DNA of 64,000 nt from Pseudarthrobacter sp. BIM B-2242 (GTDB lineage: Bacteria; Actinomycetota; Actinomycetes; Actinomycetales; Micrococcaceae): positions 3,968,001-4,032,000 of the forward strand of contig NZ_CP061721.1 in the NCBI RefSeq assembly GCF_014764445.1. Direction: 5' to 3'. Positions 16,202 through 24,500 of this stretch are shown one piece after another (position 1 is the stretch's first letter; each line of letters begins with the position of its first letter). A program made the position numbers and the translations under genes. The notes below the pieces were generated by a model, which was given only the letters and a program-made list of their open reading frames with translations, was not told where the DNA came from and searched no databases.

Positions 16202-16698
16202 CGCTCCACCCCCATCTCGTCCAGGATGGTCCGCAGCGCCCGGACCGCGTAGTACGCCCGCGATTTCACGGTTCCGCTGGGAATGTTCAGTTGCACAGCG
16301 GCCTCGTTGACTGTGAAACGGCGGTAGTGGAGCGCCACCAGCACGTCGCGGTGTTCGCTGCTGAGCCGGAGCAGGGCTTCCTCCATCAGCACGCGGTTGA
16401 GCAGCTCGTCCACCCGCTCAACCGCTTCCGCGGGATCGGCGAATTCGCGTTCCGTTGCCTCGGCGGGCCGCCGCTGGGCCTTGCGGTAGTTATCGATCAT
16501 GATGTTGCGTGCCGTCCGGAACAGGTAGCTGCGCAGGCTGCCCGTAATCTCCGGCGCCTGCTGCCAGACGCGGAGCACGGTCTCCTGGACCACGTCCTCC
16601 GCAAACTGGGGATCGCGGGAGGCACTAAGGACAAACCGGCGCAGGGCGGGGCCGTGATCACGGTAGATCGCGGCCACCACGTCCTCATCCAGCGGCAT
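16198..16698 (-). CDS. ECF RNA polymerase sigma factor
   Basis: 166 aa from the ATG at 16698, preceded by CAGGAGA. An in-frame GTG at 16770 would lie inside the predicted promoter and is rejected. Region 2 (IYRDHGPALRRFV to TARNIMIDNYRKAQRR) and region 4 (EEALLRLSSEHRDVLVAL to GTVKSRAYYAVRALR) are both complete. It resembles the SigK/SigL branch paired with RskA-type anti-sigma factors. The gene has its own candidate promoter, GAACC-N16-CGTCGTA. The same sequence drives the divergent lipoprotein gene, so it probably activates itself and that target. Confidence 0.9.
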   Translation of the reverse strand: MPLDEDVVAAIYRDHGPALRRFVLSASRDPQFAEDVVQETVLRVWQQAPEITGSLRSYLFRTARNIMIDNYRKAQRRPAEATEREFADPAEAVERVDELLNRVLMEEALLRLSSEHRDVLVALHYRRFTVNEAAVQLNIPSGTVKSRAYYAVRALRTILDEMGVER

Positions 16699-16753
16699 AC
16701 CGTGTCTCCTGTCCCCGGTCCCTGGCCCGGCGGGCCCTCTGCCTTCCGGCTGA

Positions 16754-16781
16754 TACGACGTCCTCCGCACGGAAATGGTTC
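16754..16781 (-). promoter_or_regulatory. Candidate ECF promoter of the sigma/anti-sigma operon
   Basis: On the minus strand GAACC (16781-16777) and CGTCGTA (16760-16754) are 16 bp apart, the spacing and base composition of ECF-type -35/-10 elements. The sigma start codon is 56 bp downstream. Confidence 0.7.
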
Positions 16782-16846
16782 ACCGGAACCGGCTACGGCG
16801 GAAGGGCCGCTTTAAGGGGCGCCGCAAAACAGGGGGGCCGCCCCTT

Positions 16847-16874
16847 GAACCATTCTTCACCCTGAGGCGTCGTA
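16847..16874 (+). promoter_or_regulatory. Candidate ECF promoter of the lipoprotein gene
   Basis: GAACC (16847-16851), 16 bp, CGTCGTA (16868-16874): identical core and spacing to the divergent sigma promoter, including a shared ATT after the -35 element. An 8-bp inverted repeat AAGGGGCG/CGCCCCTT (16814-16821, 16839-16846) abuts it upstream. Confidence 0.7.
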
Positions 16875-16923
16875 CGGGTTAGCGTCCGGTGATCCGACGC
16901 CGGGCCCAGCCGAGGAGCATTCC

Positions 16924-17454
16924 ATGAACAAGCATCCGGGCACGAGTCTTGCCACCATGGCGCTCATGGCCGCGCTGGCGGGCTGCGCGGGCAGCCCCGG
17001 CACCACCACAACAACACCGGCGCCCACGGCGTCAGCCACCAGTCCCGTGGCGACATCCGCCGCCCCGACCACCACCGCCACAACCGCAGCTGCCGCCGTC
17101 GACCTCAAAACGGCGACAACCAGCGCAGGCACCATCGTGGTGGACGCCAACGGCATGAGCGTCTACTTCTTCACTAAGGACGTGAAGGATTCCGGCACCA
17201 GCGCCTGCACGGGGGCATGCCTGACGGCGTGGCCACCGGTCCTCAGCACGGCCGCGGTGCCGGCCGCCGAAGGCGTCACCGGCGCGCTGGGCACAATGAC
17301 GACGCCGGATGGCGCAAAGCAGCTGACGTTGAACGGACTGCCGCTGTACTACTACGAGAAGGACAAGAGTCCCGGCGACGTTACAGGTCAGGGCGTGGGC
17401 GGCGTCTGGTTCCTGTCTGACCCGGCCGGGGAAATGATCAGGACGGCAGGCTAA
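16924..17454 (+). CDS. Secreted-repeat lipoprotein (COG4315 / Lipoprotein_15 type)
   Basis: 176 aa. The signal peptide ends in the lipobox LAGC (Cys21), followed by a Thr/Ala-rich linker of about 35 residues. Two copies of the secreted repeat follow: GTIVVDANGMSVYFFTKD with CTGACLTAWPP, then KQLTLNGLPLYYYEKDKSPGD ending in GGVWFLSDP. The family is found on actinobacterial cell envelopes and its function is not established; redox or haem links have been suggested for relatives. The start has CGAGGAG upstream. The promoter matches that of the ECF sigma gene, so this is the likely regulon member. Confidence 0.88.
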   Translation: MNKHPGTSLATMALMAALAGCAGSPGTTTTTPAPTASATSPVATSAAPTTTATTAAAAVDLKTATTSAGTIVVDANGMSVYFFTKDVKDSGTSACTGACLTAWPPVLSTAAVPAAEGVTGALGTMTTPDGAKQLTLNGLPLYYYEKDKSPGDVTGQGVGGVWFLSDPAGEMIRTAG

Positions 17455-17472
17455 GGCTCCTGCCCCCAGCAG

Positions 17473-18315
17473 TTACTGCTGGATACCGGGCAGCGGGACT
17501 GGAGGGGCGGACGGCAGGGGCAGCGCTGGGGGCTGTCCCTCGCGGTTCGGCGGGGTGTCCGGCACGCCGGGGAGGCCGGGCGCCAGGGTGTCCGGGACGG
17601 GCAGGTCAGGGAGGGGCACTGCGGGGGCTGAGCCCGGCTGGCCCGCCTTGCCCGGGTGGTCGGGAGCCTGCTGCGGGAGCTGGCTGGAACCTGATCCCGG
17701 TGCGGCCGGCACAGGTTCCGGGACAGGTGGTGCGGGCGGCACGGTGGCCGGGGCGCCCGGCCGGGCCGGCAAAGGGACCGGAGAGTCCACGGGCGGCGCG
17801 GGGGCGGACCCGCCGCCGACACCGGCGACGAAGGAACTGACCGCCTGGTTGACCTGGCCGATGGAGTCCCTGATGCCCTGATCCGAGGCAACGGCGACGG
17901 CCCCGCCTGCCGCCAGCGAGACGGCCACGGACAACGTGGTGAGGGTGATCCGGCGCTTCGTGCGGCGGCGGGCTGCCAGCTCATCTGTGGGCGGCGTTGC
18001 CGACGGAGTGGCTGCGGTTTCTTCAGCCTCGACGGCAGGTGCAGGCACAGCGGCCAGGTGGCGCGTTGCAGGCACAGCGGCCAGGTGGCGCGTTGCAGGC
18101 ACAGCGGCGAGCTGGCGCGTTGCAGCCCGGTCTGCGGACTGGCCGCCGGCCGGGACCATCAACGCGGCCACTGCGGCGGAGGGCTCGGGCTGTCCGCCGG
18201 CCAGGCCGCGGAGGTCCTGGAGCGCGTCACGGAGCACGGCGTCGTCGTCGAACCCGGCGTCGCGCAACAGGCTGTCGACTGTCCGGTCGTCGCGGGGACC
18301 TGCGGTGTCACTCAT
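17473..18315 (-). CDS. Pro-rich single-pass membrane protein, probable regulator of the adjacent sigma factor
   Basis: 280 aa; the ATG lies inside the end of the sigma gene (8-bp overlap). The N-terminal 110 residues are cytoplasmic and include three tandem copies of a 9-residue unit (xLAAVPATR). Then come a basic stop-transfer patch (ARRRTKRR) and one helix (ITLTTLSVAVSLAAGGAVAVA). The outside part is about 130 residues, extremely rich in Pro, Gly and Ala. No zinc-finger anti-sigma motif is visible. Position and topology still make an anti-sigma or sigma-partner role the best guess. Confidence 0.75.
   Translation of the reverse strand: MSDTAGPRDDRTVDSLLRDAGFDDDAVLRDALQDLRGLAGGQPEPSAAVAALMVPAGGQSADRAATRQLAAVPATRHLAAVPATRHLAAVPAPAVEAEETAATPSATPPTDELAARRRTKRRITLTTLSVAVSLAAGGAVAVASDQGIRDSIGQVNQAVSSFVAGVGGGSAPAPPVDSPVPLPARPGAPATVPPAPPVPEPVPAAPGSGSSQLPQQAPDHPGKAGQPGSAPAVPLPDLPVPDTLAPGLPGVPDTPPNREGQPPALPLPSAPPVPLPGIQQ
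18041..18121 (-). repeat. Three tandem 27-bp repeats inside the Pro-rich membrane protein gene
   Basis: Three consecutive 27-bp units (18041-18067, 18068-18094, 18095-18121). The first two are identical and the third differs at a few positions. They encode LAAVPATRH-type nonapeptides in the cytoplasmic segment. Recent duplication by slippage is likely. Confidence 0.9.
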
Positions 18316-18907
18316 GGTCTGCCTGGTTTCTTCTGAGGGTCTGGTCCTTGAGGTTTTGCAGCGCCCTGCGTTGGAGCTGCTTGATGGCGCCCTGGGACTT
18401 GCCCATGATGCCGGCCACCTGTTCGATGGACAGATCGGCCACGACCCGGAGGGCCAGGACTTCGCGGTGGTCGTCGGCGAGGCCGTCGAGGAGGTTGGCC
18501 GCGCCGCCGTCGTGGCCCAGGGCGTGGTCCTCCGCGGAGGCCGTGCTGCGCCCGTCCTGCAACGGATCGTAGGGGGTGAAGTCCGGCCTGCGTTCCACCC
18601 GACGGTAGTAGTCCACCATGCGGGCGTGGGCGATGGAGAACACCAGTGATTTGGCGCCCGGCAGGCCGCCGGTCAGGTCCCCGATCTTGGGGAAGACTGC
18701 CAGGAAAACGTCCTGCGTGACGGCCTCGGCGTCGTCCACACCGCGGGCTTTGAGGTAGCCCAGGACAGCTCCGGAGAAGGTGCGGTAGACAACGCCGAAG
18801 AGCACCGCCGGGTCAGTGCCGGCTGTGTCTGCAAATATGTCGATGTCTTCTTCAGCCAGAGTGTCTAGCACCAATGGCTCCTCCATCCGGGCGGTGGACT
18901 GCTGCAT
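18308..18907 (-). CDS. ECF-like RNA polymerase sigma factor
   Basis: 199 aa from the ATG at 18907, with AGGA seven bases upstream. Region 2 includes FGVVYRTFSGAVLGYLKARG, AEAVTQDVFLAVFPKI and HARMVDYYRR; region 4 includes LADDHREVLALRVVADLSIEQVAGIMGKS and GAIKQLQRRALQNL. The ATG at 18886 is a weaker alternative. The Shine-Dalgarno AGGA touches the base of a 16-bp hairpin (18917-18963), so translation may be limited by structure. The next gene overlaps it by 8 bp. Confidence 0.88.
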   Translation of the reverse strand: MQQSTARMEEPLVLDTLAEEDIDIFADTAGTDPAVLFGVVYRTFSGAVLGYLKARGVDDAEAVTQDVFLAVFPKIGDLTGGLPGAKSLVFSIAHARMVDYYRRVERRPDFTPYDPLQDGRSTASAEDHALGHDGGAANLLDGLADDHREVLALRVVADLSIEQVAGIMGKSQGAIKQLQRRALQNLKDQTLRRNQADHE

Positions 18908-18916
18908 CCCGGCGTC

Positions 18917-18963
18917 CTGGACTGCGGGAAGCCTTGCCTCAAGGGGCGCTTCCCGCAGTCCAG
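18917..18963 (-). terminator. Strong hairpin between the Ala-rich gene and the sigma gene
   Basis: Perfect 16-bp arms (18917-18932, 18948-18963) with a 15-nt loop, 17 bp past the stop of the Ala-rich gene and 9 bp before the sigma ATG. It is probably the terminator of the upstream gene. It also borders the sigma ribosome site, so it could attenuate read-through expression of sigma. Confidence 0.8.
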
Positions 18964-18979
18964 ACTAGCCGAGGGGGTC

Positions 18980-19657
18980 CTAGCGGCCCGAAACGGCGGG
19001 AACGTCCACTACGTCACCGGGCACGGCGGGCACGGCGGGCACGGCGGGTACGGCCGGAGCTGCAGGAACAGCGGGAACTGCAGGCTCGCCGTCGATACCC
19101 GGAACGGCCGGAACAGCGGGCAGTTCGGGGCGCTCGGCGTTGACGGCCGCCGAACCCTCGGCGGCGGCAGTGGCGTCGGCGGCAGCGGCACCCTCGGCCA
19201 CGACGTCGGTGCAGAACGGCTTAATGTTGGCTTCGCCTTCAGCGGCGATGACCAGCGAGGAGAAGCCCTCGGAGGAGGCGTTCAGTCCGCCGTTCGTGAA
19301 GGCGGTGCACAGGCCCAAGGCTGCGGCTCCGGCGGCGTCCACGGCAGTTCCGGCGGCAGCGGAGACGTTGGCCTCGGCAGCAACCTCGTCCCCGGACACA
19401 GCAGCCTCGGCGGAAGAATCGGCGGAAACGTCAGCCGCAGCGTCGGCGGCAACGTCTGCGGATCCGGCGGTCTCAGCAGCTGCTTCGCCGGCAAGCTTCG
19501 GGGCGGGAGCGCCGAGCAGTTCGTGGGCAGTCTGCTGCGCTTCGGTGGGAAGGGCTCCGGAAACAGCTGCGACGCCGGTTCCACCGACGGCCAGGGTGCC
19601 TGCGGCGAGAACTCCGGCGGCGACTTTGCTGGTGGCGAGAACAGTGAACAACGACAT
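18980..19657 (-). CDS. Ala/Val/Pro-rich exported protein of unknown function
   Basis: 225 aa from the ATG at 19657 (GGAG eight bases upstream). The N-terminal hydrophobic segment (VAAGVLAAGTLAVGGTGVAAVSG) acts as signal peptide or anchor. The middle has about 60 residues of Ala/Asp/Glu repeats, then a short two-Cys domain (GLCTAFTNGG ... KPFCTDV). The last 60 residues are PAVPAVP-type repeats. Such proteins are often encoded beside this type of sigma factor in Micrococcaceae, as I recall. A candidate promoter GTAAC-N18-GATGTA (19750-19722, minus) and a GGGTTCC/GGAACCC dyad (19694-19712) lie upstream. Confidence 0.75.
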   Translation of the reverse strand: MSLFTVLATSKVAAGVLAAGTLAVGGTGVAAVSGALPTEAQQTAHELLGAPAPKLAGEAAAETAGSADVAADAAADVSADSSAEAAVSGDEVAAEANVSAAAGTAVDAAGAAALGLCTAFTNGGLNASSEGFSSLVIAAEGEANIKPFCTDVVAEGAAAADATAAAEGSAAVNAERPELPAVPAVPGIDGEPAVPAVPAAPAVPAVPAVPAVPGDVVDVPAVSGR

Positions 19658-19840
19658 AAAAGACACTCCAAAAGCTAGAGAACAATTCAGATCGGGTTCC
19701 CGTGAGGAACCCATCACTCCCTACATCGCTGACCGGACCGGGAAAGTTACGGCCCTCCTGAAAATTCTTTTCCCAGGCCCGCCCCGTCCGCCCTCCGAGC
19801 CTCGAGACGCCATGACAGCCGGCCGCATTACCATCGAGGC

Positions 19841-20434
19841 ATGCCCAACACCTCAGAACCGCAAAAAACCGCCAGGACGTGGCAGACCATGGTGGACAGC
19901 AACCAGGCGCTGCTGCTGCGGAAAACCGGCCAGGACGTGGCGTTCTGGGCTGACCGCGCACGCAGCGCAGGCATTAAGAACGACGCCGGGCTCCGCGCCT
20001 GGATGCGCGACGAGCACGGAGTCACGGGGTACGCACAATACGCGGTGTCCTGGGAGCTGTTCGGCTATCCGGACTTTATGCTGCGGGACGCCGACGAACT
20101 CATCGACGGGCAGTACGCCAACCACCCGGAGCTGCGGCCCATCGCGGACGCCCTTCTTGCGTGGGCGTCGGTCACAGAGGGTGTGGAGATCCAAATGCGG
20201 AAAGGGTATGTCTCGCTGCACAGTCCGCGCCGGAAGTTCGCCCAGCTCACCAGGACAACCAACTCCGCCGTGGACGTGGCGCTGCGCCTCGATGCCCCTG
20301 CCGGGGGCCGCGTGGAAGCGCTGAAGACCCGCGCGGACGACCCGTTTGGCCGGCGGGTCCGCCTCACGTCCGTGGACCAGGTGGACGGGGAACTGCTGGA
20401 CATCCTGGCCCGGGCGCTGGACCAGAACACCTAA
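19841..20434 (+). CDS. DUF4287/DUF5655 domain protein
   Basis: 197 aa, cytoplasmic. The N-terminal part (WQTMVDSNQALLLRKTGQDVAFW to GYAQYAVSWELFG) fits DUF4287. The C-terminal part (PIADALLAWASVTEGVEIQMRKGYVSL with RRKFAQL and GGRVEAL) fits DUF5655, a domain also found in putative transport or nucleic-acid proteins. Biochemical role unknown. TACCAT-CGAGGC-ATG at the start has the spacing of a leaderless transcript. Confidence 0.8.
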   Translation: MPNTSEPQKTARTWQTMVDSNQALLLRKTGQDVAFWADRARSAGIKNDAGLRAWMRDEHGVTGYAQYAVSWELFGYPDFMLRDADELIDGQYANHPELRPIADALLAWASVTEGVEIQMRKGYVSLHSPRRKFAQLTRTTNSAVDVALRLDAPAGGRVEALKTRADDPFGRRVRLTSVDQVDGELLDILARALDQNT

Positions 20435-20449
20435 GAACTGGAACGGCGG

Positions 20450-20489
20450 CGGGCCGGGTCCGCCGGAACCTTCCGACGAACCCGGCCCG
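20450..20489. terminator. Hairpin between convergent genes
   Basis: A 10-bp perfect stem (CGGGCCGGGT/ACCCGGCCCG) with a 20-nt loop lies between the DUF5655 gene and the DMP19 gene, and can serve both. Confidence 0.75.
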
Positions 20490-20522
20490 TGCTTTGTGGC
20501 TGAGACCTAAAGGCGCGGCGCC

Positions 20523-21374
20523 CTACGCGTCTGCCATCTCGTCGTCGTCCGCTTCCTCGAACTCAACAGCGGCCACGATCTCCTGGGTCTCCGGGTTGAT
20601 CATGAAGGCCTCGTCTTCTTCCTCGACCATCAGGAAGTCGCCATGGTCCGTGCTGAAGTGCCAGGCCAGCGTCTTCTCGCCGTTGTGCACGTAGTTGGGG
20701 TCACCCATGGAGATTTTTTCGAGCTCGTAACCGGCAACATCGCACAGTTCGCGGATGATGATTTCGATGTCCGGGGCGTTGTCCAGCGCTTCCTCATCGG
20801 CGCGGGCCTGGCGCTCTTCAAGGTCGGGCAGCAGCGCAACCTGGCGTTCGATGTAGGCGCTGAGCTCCTCATCATCCAGGACCAGAAGGCCTTCCTGGCC
20901 CAGGAGCCAGCTGGCATTCAGGGCGGTGATGTTCTCGGTCTCGAACAGTTCCTCGAACTCGCCGTCGAGCTCCTCCATGGTGCGGACGGCGTCGTTGGAC
21001 TCTTCCTCGGCGTCCAGGTCGCCGTCGAGGTAGCGTTCCTCGTCCTCCTCGGACAGGGCATCAAAGACTTCCACGGTCCGGTTGAAGAGCTCCAGGTGCG
21101 CCGTTGCGCCCATGCTCGCGAGGCCTTCGCGGATCAGCGGATCCACTTCGTCACGGTCGGCCGTGAACACGTACTGGGCGAAGCCGCCCTCCAGGGACTG
21201 CGTGACGTAGAAGTCCACGTAGTAGCTGCGGAGTGCCACCGGGGCGATTTCGCGGGAGTCCAGCAGGCTGCTGTACATGGCATTCACTACGTGGACGTTG
21301 GCGTCGACAACGTCCTCGCTGCCAGCTTCGATACTGGCCTTGGTCAGGACGACAGGGTTCTGGCTCGTGGTCAT
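20523..21374 (-). CDS. DMP19-family (DUF4375) acidic protein
   Basis: 283 aa from the ATG at 21374, which has GTGAGGA upstream. A GTG at 21386 lies within that ribosome site and is not used. The N-terminal 110 residues show the DMP19 pattern (VNAMYSSLL, ALRSYYVDFYVTQSLEGGFAQYVF, IREGLASMGA), known from a Neisseria DNA-mimic protein fold. The rest is unusually acidic, with clusters such as EEDEER, DAEEES and EEADDDE. DNA mimicry is therefore a possibility but is not shown. It is divergent from the SNF2 helicase. Confidence 0.8.
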   Translation of the reverse strand: MTTSQNPVVLTKASIEAGSEDVVDANVHVVNAMYSSLLDSREIAPVALRSYYVDFYVTQSLEGGFAQYVFTADRDEVDPLIREGLASMGATAHLELFNRTVEVFDALSEEDEERYLDGDLDAEEESNDAVRTMEELDGEFEELFETENITALNASWLLGQEGLLVLDDEELSAYIERQVALLPDLEERQARADEEALDNAPDIEIIIRELCDVAGYELEKISMGDPNYVHNGEKTLAWHFSTDHGDFLMVEEEDEAFMINPETQEIVAAVEFEEADDDEMADA

Positions 21375-21503
21375 GGAATTCCTCACTGCTCAAAGCTTTG
21401 GTGATGCTCAGGACACTTTCACGCTACGTGGGCGGGGACGGCGGTTGGCTGAGGCGGAAGTGAACGTCAGGCGAAGTTTCAGGCCCCCGCCGGGCGAACT
21501 AAG

Positions 21504-24500
21504 ATGAATCAGATAACCACCGAATCGGACACGGCCGCGCCGTGGCCACTGAAAGTAGCGCGCACCATGCCATCCCATCCGGACGAGAGTGCGGCACTGG
21601 CAATACAGACTCCCGCCATCAACGACCGTTCCCTGGCGGCCGGGCTGGCGTATGCCATGGGCAGCCGGGTTTCCGGAATGTCGTTCGACGCCGCCACCGG
21701 GCTCATGCTGGGCAAGGTCCGCGGCGGCGCGGACGTGCCCTACTCCACCACAGCCAAGCTGGTCCGCAAATCGGGCGGTTGGAGCTGCACCGTGGGCGTC
21801 TGCAGCTGCCCTGTCCGCAAGGACTGCAAGCACGTTGCCGCCCTGCTTTTCGCCGCCGAAGACAACCCTGCCATCCGCGTCCAGCTCCTGGCCCCGGCCG
21901 AGGTCTCCCGCCTGTCCCGCCAGCCCGCCAGCCTTGACCTCGCCGACTGGGAGCAGGCCCTCAGCCCGCTCATCTCGCAGCCCGGCATCACCCAGTCCAG
22001 CAACGGCATCCCGCTGGCCCTCCAGTTCGAGATCGAAGAGCCGGCGCCGCACTTCTCCTACACAGGCCGCCGCGACCCGCTCCGCAGCGTGCGCCAGCTC
22101 AAGGCCCGGCCCGTGGTGATGGGCGCCAAGGGCAAGTGGATCCGCGGCGACGTCTCCTGGAACACCCTGAGCTATCTGAACTTCCGCCGCGAATGCAACG
22201 AGGCGCACATCGAGTGGATGCAGACCTTCCTCGCCGCGCACACCGCCGCCGCCAACCGGGTCCACAACTCTTCCGCGCTCTGGCTGGGCCTGAACACCTT
22301 CGCCGGGAAGAACATGTGGAGCCTGCTCGCCGATGCCAGGAAGATCGGCCTCGCGCTCGTCCACAGCCGCGGCACCGAACCGGTGCGGCTCGCGGAGTCT
22401 CCAGCCGCCGTCGGGCTTAATCTGAGCCGTTACGGCACTGCGGTCTCCAGCGACGCTGCTGCCGGGGGTCCTGCTGCCGGAGGTGCCGCAGGAACGGCCG
22501 ACGACGGCGGACTGGAGCTCGCACCCACCATCACCGTGGAGGGTGAAGAGGTTGATCCGGCGACCGTGGGGACCATCGGCCGCCCCGCCCACGGCATCTT
22601 CCTGACCACCGGCGGCGAGGCGCTGCCGGGCGTCGCGGCCGACAACGTGATCACGTTGGCCCCCCTGGAAAGCGGACTCAGCGAGGAACTGCTGACCTTC
22701 GTCACCGCCGGCAGCACCCTGCACATTCCGGCGAAGGACGAGACGCGCTTCCTCACTGGGTTCTACCCCAAGCTCAAGCAGGCCGCCCGGGTCACCGCGA
22801 AGGACGAGTCGGTGGCACTGCCCGCCCTCGCCGTGCCCACCCTGTCGCTGCTGGCCAACTACGGCGCTGACCACCGCGTGCGGCTGCACTGGGAATGGCA
22901 CTACAAGTCCGGGACCATGGTCACCGCCCAGCCGCTCTGGCGGCACCCCGGCGACCACGGCTACCGCGACGACACCGCCGAGGCCCGCATCCTGGAGGGC
23001 ATCGGCCAGCCGTGGAACGTCGTCCCCACGCTGGGCGAATCCGCCACCGGCGGCTGGGGAACGCCGCGCCTGGCTGCGTCCGTTGAACTGAACGGCCTGG
23101 ACACGCTGGCCTTCACCGAGGACGTCCTGCCCATGCTCCGCCAGGCACCGGACGTTTCTGTGGACACCGCCGGGGACATCGCCGACTACCGCGAGGCCGA
23201 GGAAGCGCCCGTGGTCTCCATCTCCACCAAGGCCACCGAACAGCGCGACTGGTTTGACCTCGGCATCCAGATCACTCTGGAAGGCCAGCCGGTCTCCTTC
23301 GCGGCCGTGTTTTCCGCCCTTGCCGCCGGCCAGACCAAGATGCTCCTCCCCAGCGGCGCCTACTTCTCCCTGGACCTGCCCGAACTGCACCAACTGCGGG
23401 CCCTGATCGAGGAAGCCCGCTCGCTGCAGGACAACAAGGACGCGCCGCTGCAGATCAGCCGCTTCCAGGCAGGGCTCTGGGACGAACTGGCCCAGCTGGG
23501 CATCGTGGACGAGCAGGCGTCCGCCTGGCGCACCGCCGTGGGCGGCCTGCTCGAGGGCGGCATTGAAGGGCTGCCGCTGCCTGCCTCGTTGAATGCCGAG
23601 CTGCGGCCCTACCAGCTTGAGGGTTTCAACTGGCTCAGCTTCCTGTACAAGCACAGCCTGGGCGGGGTCCTCGCTGACGACATGGGCCTCGGCAAGACCG
23701 TGCAGGCCCTCGCGCTGATGTGCGCCGCCAAGGAGCAGTCAGCCGCTGTTTCTGACGTTGCTGAAGTAACACTGCCCGACGGCGGCACTCCCTTTTTGGT
23801 GGTCGCCCCCACCAGCGTCGTGGGCAACTGGGCCGCGGAAGCTGCGCGCTTCGCCCCCGGCCTGACAGTCCGCACCGTGAGTGAAACGTTCGCGAAAAAC
23901 GGCCAGGACGCGGCGGTTGAACTGGGCGGCGCGGACATCGTCATCACCTCCTACGCCCTCTTCCGGATCGACTACGAGTCCTACGCCTCCAAGACCTGGG
24001 CAGGGCTGGTGCTGGATGAAGCCCAGTTTGTGAAGAACCACCAGTCCAAGGCGTACCAGTGCGCCCGGAAGCTGCCCGCGGCCTTCAAACTGGCCATCAC
24101 CGGCACGCCGTTGGAGAACAACCTGATGGAGTTCTGGGCTCTGACGTCCATCGTGGCGCCGGGCCTCTTTTCAAGTCCCAAACGCTTCGCGGAGTACTAC
24201 CAGAAGCCGGTGGAGAAGAACGGCGACAAGGGGCAGCTGGAGAAGCTCCGCCGTCGGGTCCGTCCGCTGATGATGCGCCGCACCAAGGACCAGGTCATCA
24301 AGGACCTGCCGCCCAAGCAGGAGCAGATCCTTGAGGTGGTGCTGAACCCGCGGCACCAAAAGGTCTACCAGACGCACCTGCAGCGTGAACGGCAGAAGAT
24401 CCTGGGCCTGATCGAGGACGTGAACAAGAACCGGTTCACGATCTTCCAGTCGCTGACGCTGCTGCGGCAGCTGAGTTTGGACGCGTCGCTGGTGGATCCC

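Noticed and set aside
16699..16770. Longer N-terminus for the first ECF sigma factor (GTG at 16770)
   Set aside because: It would start inside its own ECF promoter; the ATG at 16698 has a good ribosome site.
21408..23654. 748-codon open frame antisense to the helicase
   Set aside because: GC-rich shadow of the SNF2 gene on the opposite strand; no domain motifs and Gly/Gln/Arg-biased composition.
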